Positions 43,115 to 48,291 of a stretch of 48,291 bases of DNA are shown piece after piece. The notes under the pieces are model-generated. The model was not told the DNA's origin and did not search any database. It saw only the letters and a program-made list of their open reading frames with translations. Positions within the stretch are counted from its first letter, which is position 1. Each line of letters opens with the position of its first letter. This DNA is from Alcaligenaceae bacterium (GTDB lineage: Bacteria; Pseudomonadota; Gammaproteobacteria; Burkholderiales; Burkholderiaceae_B). Location of the stretch: contig CANCMG010000023.1 of NCBI GenBank assembly GCA_947378965.1, positions 1 to 48,291 of the forward strand. Direction: 5' to 3'. Made by a program: the position numbers and the translations under genes.

Positions 43115-44122
43115 ATGACCGCACAAACAATCCTTTCTGGCGTTCCTCTGATTGAGTCTCCATTTTTTAAAGAGCTTGCCTCGTCAAACTATTTTGACGA
43201 GCACGAAGCTCAAATTGCTGCTGAGTTGAATGTATATGGCTTTGCGGTGCTACCAGGATTTTTCTCTGACATCGCGCAACAAGCTCAGCAACTACGCCAA
43301 GACCTTGAACCCATCTTTAACGGCGAGCAAAGTAGCGGTCGTTCACACCCGCTGGGGACACCAGTCGATCGCCTTCAAGATGCCTTCAAGTTCAGTCACA
43401 CCGTCAAACAAATCGCCTGTGAGCCACAACTCATCGCCTTACTCAGCAAGCTCTATGGTCGTCAGGCCTTTGCCTTTCAAACGCTAAACTTTAAGCAAGG
43501 CAGCCAACAGGCGGCTCACAGCGATTCGGTGCATTTTCATTCGGCGCCTGAACGTTTTATGTGTGGTGTGTGGGTTGCCCTTGAAGATGTTGAACTAGAT
43601 GCGGGCCCGCTTTGCTATTACCCCGGCAGCCACACGCTGCCTGTCTACGACTGCCGGCAAATTGGTTTTACCCCATCAGACACGATCAACCAGACGGTGT
43701 ACGAACCCACCTGGAACAAACTGATTGAAGCACACGGTTTACATAAAAAGGTGTTTGTGGCCCGTGCGGGTGACGCCTTGATTTGGGCGGCTAATTTATT
43801 ACACGGTGGCGAGCCAATCATGCGACCGGGCGCCACACGCTGGTCGCAAGTGACGCATTATTACTTTGAGGGTTGCGAGTACTACACACCCATGCAATCC
43901 GATTTATTTGCCGCAAAAATTGCCAAACGTGATCCGGTAAATATTGCAACAGGCTTGCCAATATCGAAAGGGCTTGAAGCTAAACAAGCGGCCGCTCAAA
44001 CCGACGGTACAGGCGTAAGCAGGGGGGGATTGCGCGGCTTTGGCAACAGGCTGATCAAAGTCTTTAACCTTATTGCAAAAGACCTCCCTGTCAAAGTCTC
44101 TAAATATTTATCGCGTTCGTGA
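43115..44122 (+). CDS. Phytanoyl-CoA dioxygenase (PhyH) family protein
   Basis: 335-residue Fe(II)/2-oxoglutarate-dependent oxygenase. The metal triad is visible: H135 and D137 in AAHSDSVHFHS, and H230 in ANLLHGGEP. VYGFAVLPGFF and AGPLCYYPGSHTLPVY are standard PhyH segments. The last about 60 residues are a basic tail. In a capsule locus it probably hydroxylates a sugar, an acyl chain or the PKS-made lipid. The next gene starts 3 bp after the stop. Confidence 0.87.
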   Translation: MTAQTILSGVPLIESPFFKELASSNYFDEHEAQIAAELNVYGFAVLPGFFSDIAQQAQQLRQDLEPIFNGEQSSGRSHPLGTPVDRLQDAFKFSHTVKQIACEPQLIALLSKLYGRQAFAFQTLNFKQGSQQAAHSDSVHFHSAPERFMCGVWVALEDVELDAGPLCYYPGSHTLPVYDCRQIGFTPSDTINQTVYEPTWNKLIEAHGLHKKVFVARAGDALIWAANLLHGGEPIMRPGATRWSQVTHYYFEGCEYYTPMQSDLFAAKIAKRDPVNIATGLPISKGLEAKQAAAQTDGTGVSRGGLRGFGNRLIKVFNLIAKDLPVKVSKYLSRS

Positions 44123-44125
44123 GCG

Positions 44126-45205
44126 ATGGCTCAAATCTTAATAGGTTCAACCACCCGCGCTATTTACCTTGTAGAAGAAGGGCCGAACCCCTCGACTGAT
44201 TATTTTCTGTTGCCCGCGCTCAGGGGGCTCTCACTACCCGTTGTTCGGTGTAGTTGGTCAGGCCGCTTGCCCGACGCTCAAGAGCTCACAAACGCCACCG
44301 TGATTTTTGTGCGTTACATACCCAGCGGCTGGAAACGCCTGATCAGCCAGACACGACACAACTTGACTGAGCTTGTCTATTTTATGGACGATGATTTATG
44401 GGATGTTGGGGCCGCTGCAGGCTTGTCTTGGAAGTATCGCTTTAAGCTCGCGCGCTATGCGACGCGACATCAACGCTGGTTAAAAGCGATGCAAACAACA
44501 CTTTGGGTTTCGACCAAGTGGCTGGCCGACAAATATGCCTCTCAGCAACCGAGGCTCTTGAGGCCTGCCATGCTTGAGCCCACAACTTCTGTGGCCGTCA
44601 TGCCCGAACCGGCAACTTCTAAAGCTGCCATGCTCGAACCACCAACCTCTTTGGCTGCCATTCTTAAACCGGTAACTTCTGTGGGTGCCAGTTCGACCAG
44701 CGCGGCGCCACCAGCTCTTCAACTTTTTTATCATGGCAGCGCCTCGCATCGGGCAGACATTGAATGGTTGTATCCGGTGATCAAAACCGTACTTGCCCGC
44801 AATACCCGCTTACACTTTGAAATCATTGGTGACGCCCGTACACGGGCGCTCTATGGCAGCCTCGAGCGCTGCACCGTGCTCGCCCCCCTCAAATGGCCTG
44901 CATATCGCAAGCTCTTAGAGACCCCCGGGCGGCACATCGGCCTGGCCCCTGCTGTGCCGCACCCCTTTAACCGGGCGCGTTCGCACACCAAGTTTTTTGA
45001 CATCACCTCGACCGGTGCCGTTGGTATTTATGCCGCGCAAGGGCCCTGTCAGGGCGTACTGGCTGATCACAAACATGGCTTGTTAATCGAGATGACACCA
45101 GCGGCTTGGGTCGAAGCGATATTGCTGCTTGCTGACGACTCGGCTTTACGTCAGGCATTTTATGCTCACGCGGTGGCGCATGCCCATGCTTTATCCAACC
45201 CTTAG
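44126..45205 (+). CDS. Glycosyltransferase-like protein with repeat linker
   Basis: 359 residues. The N-terminal part (TDYFLLPALRGLSLPVVRC, VIFVRYIPSGW, LVYFMDDDLWDV) and the C-terminal part (LQLFYHGSASHRADIEWLYP, FEIIGD, KFFDITSTGAVGIYA) look like the two Rossmann halves of a GT-B glycosyltransferase related to GT4 and DUF-type capsule proteins. They are separated by a proline-rich linker made of four 10-residue repeats (148-187). The stop overlaps kpsC by 20 nt. The exact sugar transferred is unknown. Confidence 0.75.
   Translation: MAQILIGSTTRAIYLVEEGPNPSTDYFLLPALRGLSLPVVRCSWSGRLPDAQELTNATVIFVRYIPSGWKRLISQTRHNLTELVYFMDDDLWDVGAAAGLSWKYRFKLARYATRHQRWLKAMQTTLWVSTKWLADKYASQQPRLLRPAMLEPTTSVAVMPEPATSKAAMLEPPTSLAAILKPVTSVGASSTSAAPPALQLFYHGSASHRADIEWLYPVIKTVLARNTRLHFEIIGDARTRALYGSLERCTVLAPLKWPAYRKLLETPGRHIGLAPAVPHPFNRARSHTKFFDITSTGAVGIYAAQGPCQGVLADHKHGLLIEMTPAAWVEAILLLADDSALRQAFYAHAVAHAHALSNP
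44567..44690 (+). repeat. 30-bp minisatellite, four units, inside a glycosyltransferase gene
   Basis: Exact 30-bp period at 44567, 44597, 44627, 44657 and a partial unit at 44687. The units encode AMLEPTTSVA, VMPEPATSKA, AMLEPPTSLA and AILKPVTSVG. Confidence 0.92.
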
Positions 45206-47264
45206 TTTGCCTGCCCCGAGCGAGGTCGGTGTCCTGTCGCGCGGCGTGAGCAACATCCCCCATTTATCGCGCTTGCTGGGGCACCCGGTTGTGCTGGCAC
45301 GCCACAAAGGTTGGCTCACGTTCTTGCTAAGCAAACGCTGGTGCCAGCACACCTTAACCGCAAGCTTTGAACAGTGGTTGTATTTCAAGCGCCCTGTAGC
45401 AGCCATCGCCGGTTGGGGGCATAAAGCCACGGCTGCGCCTGCCCGTCAGTACGCCGCACGTCACCGCCTTCGTTACCTGGCTCTTGAAGACGGCTTCTTG
45501 CGCTCGCTTGGCTTGGGTCACGACAGCCCGCCGCAAAGCCTTGTGATCGATGATCTGGGGATCTATTACAATGCCTCAGCTCCGTCTCGCCTTGAGCAAC
45601 TGATTGCGCAAACATTAACGCCTGCCCAACACGCACGCGCCACGTCACTGATCGCGCGCTGGCGCGACGCAGCCGTGTCAAAGTACAACCATCTGCGCGA
45701 ATACGAGGCAGACTTACCGGCGCAGTACGTACTACTTGCCGATCAAACGTTGGGCGATGCGTCGGTGACACTGGGTGGCGCAAACAGCCAAAGCTTCACC
45801 GCCATGATCGACGCCGCCTTGCGTCTGTATCCTGAGGCAACTCTTTTACTCAAAACGCACCCCGAAGTGATGGCCGGCAAAAAGCGCGGTTATCTTGAAC
45901 CGGGTCGGTACGCCACGCACCCACGCATTCAGGTACTCAGCCAAGCGGTGCATCCTGTGCGACTCATCAAAGAGGCGCAGGCAGTCTTTACGGTAACCTC
46001 GCAGCTCGGCTTTGAAGGCCTGCTCTGGGGCAAACCGGTGCACACCTTCGGCATGCCTTTTTATGCAGGCTGGGGCTTGACCCTTGATGCGTTAAACGCA
46101 CCCGCACGACGCTCGCGCGTTTCGCTTGAGCAACTCACCCATGCCGCCCTAATCGATTACGCCCGCTACCTGCACCCAGACACCGAGCAAGGCTGCGAGG
46201 TTGAAGAACTGCTCGCGTGGTTGCAACACCAACGCAACTTACGCACAGCGTTTGCGCCACGCATTTATGGGCTTGGGTTTTCGTTGAACAAGCAAGTCAG
46301 TATTAAAAAATTTCTGGCTGGTAGCGAGGTAATTTTTATTCAAGATTTGAACCACGTCGAGCCCAACAGTACCGTTGCTGTTTGGGGTAGCACCCAAGTC
46401 GCACGCCCTGATCTGAAAGTGCTGCGCCTTGAAGATGGGTTTTTACGCTCTGCGGGTTTGGGCGCTGATCTGGTTAGACCACTATCATATGTGGTCGACG
46501 CTCTTGGCATCTATTACGATGCCACGCGCTGCTCAGCCCTTGAGCAATGCATACAAAGCAGACGCTATTCACCCGAGGTGCTTGAGCGCGCTCGGGCGTT
46601 ACAACAACGCATCATCAGTGCAGGTATTTCAAAATATAACTTGGCTGGGACCAGTTGGGTGCGCCCCGAGCGGGCCACTCAGGTCTTGTTGGTGGCGGGC
46701 CAAGTTGAATCAGACGCCTCAATCGCACTCGGTGCGCCACAAGTCAAACACAACATCGCCTTGCTGCGTGCTGTTCGCCAAGCCCACCCAACGGCCTATA
46801 TTTTGTATAAACCTCATCCAGATGTCGCGGCTAAACTACGCCGGGCGGGCTTACACGAGCAACAGGCCACCCAATACTGCGATGAACTTGTCTCGGGCGT
46901 GTCGATTACACAGTTGTTCAGCCAAGTCGATGAGGTTCATGTGATGACCTCGTTAACGGGTTTTGAAGCGTTGCTGCATGGCTGCACAGTCGTCACCTAT
47001 GGCCTGCCCTTTTATGCTGGCTGGGGGCTCACCACCGATCACTGCTCAATCGCTAGGCGCACGGCACGCCCGACCTTAACCGAGTTGGTCGCAGCCACAC
47101 TGATTCTTTATCCACGCTACGTGTTGCCACACCAAACGGGCTTCGCTAGCCCCGAGGCTGTACTAGCCTGGCTTGAAGCACAGGCCAAACAGCACGTTGC
47201 TTTCAAACCGCTTCGCCAGGCGCTACGCCGCGCCATTGCGCGCTTGACGACTCAGCGACATTAA
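45186..47264 (+). CDS. kpsC: KpsC-type dual Kdo transferase
   Basis: 692 residues from ATG 45186, chosen because the usual KpsC opening (GVLSRGVSNIPHLSRLLG) follows closely. Two homologous GT modules are evident: LEDGFLRSLGLGHDSPPQSL with PFYAGWGLTLD, and LEDGFLRSAGLGADLVRPLS with PFYAGWGLTTD. Known role of the family: it alternates beta-2,4 and beta-2,7 Kdo linkages to build the oligo-Kdo linker after KpsS. It lies at the end of the capsule locus and its stop overlaps the next start (TAATG). Confidence 0.94.
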   Translation: MLYPTLSLPAPSEVGVLSRGVSNIPHLSRLLGHPVVLARHKGWLTFLLSKRWCQHTLTASFEQWLYFKRPVAAIAGWGHKATAAPARQYAARHRLRYLALEDGFLRSLGLGHDSPPQSLVIDDLGIYYNASAPSRLEQLIAQTLTPAQHARATSLIARWRDAAVSKYNHLREYEADLPAQYVLLADQTLGDASVTLGGANSQSFTAMIDAALRLYPEATLLLKTHPEVMAGKKRGYLEPGRYATHPRIQVLSQAVHPVRLIKEAQAVFTVTSQLGFEGLLWGKPVHTFGMPFYAGWGLTLDALNAPARRSRVSLEQLTHAALIDYARYLHPDTEQGCEVEELLAWLQHQRNLRTAFAPRIYGLGFSLNKQVSIKKFLAGSEVIFIQDLNHVEPNSTVAVWGSTQVARPDLKVLRLEDGFLRSAGLGADLVRPLSYVVDALGIYYDATRCSALEQCIQSRRYSPEVLERARALQQRIISAGISKYNLAGTSWVRPERATQVLLVAGQVESDASIALGAPQVKHNIALLRAVRQAHPTAYILYKPHPDVAAKLRRAGLHEQQATQYCDELVSGVSITQLFSQVDEVHVMTSLTGFEALLHGCTVVTYGLPFYAGWGLTTDHCSIARRTARPTLTELVAATLILYPRYVLPHQTGFASPEAVLAWLEAQAKQHVAFKPLRQALRRAIARLTTQRH

Positions 47265-48291
47265 TGACCTCGCCTCCCACAAAACAGCGGGTTCAACAAC
47301 GCTGCGTGTTTTACCTCAGTGGTTTTGATCCGCGCGGTGGTCGGTATTACCACTCTCTGTATCAAAAAGAAGCGCTGCTGCGCCCGGCCGAAGCCATTTC
47401 GCACCTTGAAGCCGGCCGACGGACTTTTTCCGATGGCACGCTGTGTTGGGCTGTCACCTCAACCCAAAAAAAGAGCACTCACCACGAACACCAAAACCAA
47501 GCGCCCACCACTCAGACCGAGTCTTGTACTGCCCGCACTGGGTCCAGCGTCGCCCAAATCGAATCGTCTACTACCCACATCAAGCCTTGCGTCACCCAAA
47601 CCGAATTGTCCACCACCAACACTGAATTTAATTTTTTGTCTTGGGATGACATTGTTCGAAAACACTGGCCAACGGGCAGGCTCAAACATTGGCTGGCTTA
47701 CTTGCAGCAAACCACTACTTATCTGCTTGGTGGATTTTTTGGAAAACCCTGGCTGTTTGGCCCGCAAAGCAAAGACGCACTGTTGCCCGCCGCGGGGTTA
47801 TTGTTTTTTCCGAATATTCTCATCGTTGGCACGTTGCTGGCGATGGTGTTGAGTGCCTGTTTAACCTTTGGCCTGATGCTTCAAGCGGCACAACCCGCTT
47901 GGCTGGCTGGGCTGGTGAGCCTGCTTCCTGCCTGGGGGTTCTGGAGCTGGGCACAATGGTACGAGGCAAGCCACGACTTAGGCTGGATCATGCGCAGCTA
48001 TGCCTTTACCGCCAGACAGTCAAAGGGCGAAGTGCCCGAACTAGAAGCACGGTTGACCGACTTTGCCCAGCAACTGATCGCCCGCGCGCGGCAAAATCGC
48101 GATGACGAAATACTGGTGATTGGGCATAGCTCGGGGGCTGTAATGGCCGTCGCGGTCATGGCACGCGCCCTGGCACTTTGCCCTGAATTACCGAGTTTGA
48201 AGGCCAAGCTTGGGCTCCTGACACTTGGGCAGTGCCTGCCAATGCTGGGGTGGTTGCCGGGTGCAAATACATTTCGCGCCGAATTACGCAC
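47264..48291 (+). CDS. Alpha/beta-hydrolase-like membrane protein, 3' end beyond window
   Basis: The ATG at 47264 overlaps the kpsC stop (TAATG), and the frame stays open to the window end (342 codons seen). The opening RCVFYLSGFDPRGGRYYHSL contains an oxyanion-like GFDPRGG. Two hydrophobic segments lie at about 177-228. The nucleophile elbow GHSSGAV is at G287-V293 with S289 as the probable catalytic serine. Between residues about 80 and 125 sits a threonine-rich repeat linker of 14-residue units. The catalytic histidine lies outside the window. It is probably an inner-membrane hydrolase acting on a capsule lipid or precursor, which is inference. Overlapping frames here are repeat-driven shadows. 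Confidence 0.75.
   Translation, partial: MTSPPTKQRVQQRCVFYLSGFDPRGGRYYHSLYQKEALLRPAEAISHLEAGRRTFSDGTLCWAVTSTQKKSTHHEHQNQAPTTQTESCTARTGSSVAQIESSTTHIKPCVTQTELSTTNTEFNFLSWDDIVRKHWPTGRLKHWLAYLQQTTTYLLGGFFGKPWLFGPQSKDALLPAAGLLFFPNILIVGTLLAMVLSACLTFGLMLQAAQPAWLAGLVSLLPAWGFWSWAQWYEASHDLGWIMRSYAFTARQSKGEVPELEARLTDFAQQLIARARQNRDDEILVIGHSSGAVMAVAVMARALALCPELPSLKAKLGLLTLGQCLPMLGWLPGANTFRAELR
47505..47632 (+). repeat. 42-bp imperfect minisatellite, about three units, inside the hydrolase gene
   Basis: Units at about 47505, 47547 and 47589 (GCGTCRCCCAAAYCGAATYGTC...). They encode 14-residue repeats such as VAQIESSTTHIKPC and VTQTELSTTNTEFN. Confidence 0.75.

Noticed and set aside
47319-47852. Open frame of 177 codons near the right end
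   Set aside because: It is in a different frame from the hydrolase that starts at 47264, is kept open by the 42-bp repeats, and shows no recognisable domain.
1-48291. tRNA or rRNA genes
   Set aside because: No cloverleaf or conserved rRNA stretch was noticed; a tRNA search program would settle it.

Overview
The window looks like a chromosomal segment of a betaproteobacterium, most likely Burkholderiales and Alcaligenaceae-like. The evidence is a Bug-type tripartite-tricarboxylate solute-binding protein beside small-acid catabolic genes, and a group 2 (ABC-dependent) capsule locus with a Burkholderia wcb-like gene set: kpsE/M/T/D/S/C homologues, manC, a large FAS-like polyketide synthase and an alpha-oxoamine synthase. 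The taxon is inferred from gene content only.

Layout. (1) 1-5.7 kb is a catabolic block on the + strand: the 3' part of an acyl-CoA synthetase, a D-2-hydroxyacid dehydrogenase, a class II aldolase, a TIM-barrel amidohydrolase and a Bug receptor. (2) 5.7-7.2 kb carries two - strand genes, a DUF697-like membrane protein and a carboxymuconolactone-decarboxylase-family protein. (3) 7.2-8.9 kb holds a WYL-type regulator behind a 247-bp tandem duplication of its own promoter and first codons. A short palindrome occurs in both promoter copies and again ahead of kpsE, so it is a candidate operator linking regulator and capsule. (4) 8.9-17.8 kb has kpsE-kpsM-kpsT, a hypothetical protein, a two-domain GT2 glycosyltransferase, a 912-aa sulfotransferase-like/coiled-coil protein and a methyltransferase. 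(5) 17.8-25.3 kb is an AT-rich variable block with signs of transfer: a beheaded GT4, a nucleotide-sugar epimerase, a GT4 plus fucosyltransferase-like fusion, an intact IS4-family element with 19-bp inverted repeats and a 9-bp target duplication, and an FkbM methyltransferase between two decayed copies of another IS end. (6) 25.3-36.8 kb has manC, an IS3 orfA relic, a 2774-aa KS-AT-DH-(dead MT)-ER-KR-ACP synthase and an AONS-family enzyme. (7) 37-48.3 kb has the KpsD/Wza-like exporter, kpsS, an LTA-synthase/sulfatase-like membrane enzyme, a GT4, a PhyH oxygenase, another glycosyltransferase, kpsC, and a 3'-truncated alpha/beta hydrolase.

How it fits together (inference). ManC and the epimerase make GDP-sugars, the glycosyltransferases build and the methyltransferases decorate the polymer, and KpsS/KpsC add the Kdo linker on a lipid. 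The ABC transporter with KpsE and KpsD exports the product. The synthase and AONS pair resembles RkpA/RkpG of Sinorhizobium and the WcbR group of Burkholderia, and probably makes a dedicated acyl-derived lipid for the capsule.

The most unusual feature is how many short tandem repeats the locus carries, both between genes (23-bp, about 18-bp T-tract, 41-bp, 21-bp, 247-bp) and in frame inside genes (15-bp, 30-bp, 42-bp, 399-bp). The 41-bp array before kpsS forms a chain of overlapping 13-codon micro-ORFs, each stop overlapping the next start, that runs into the kpsS start codon.
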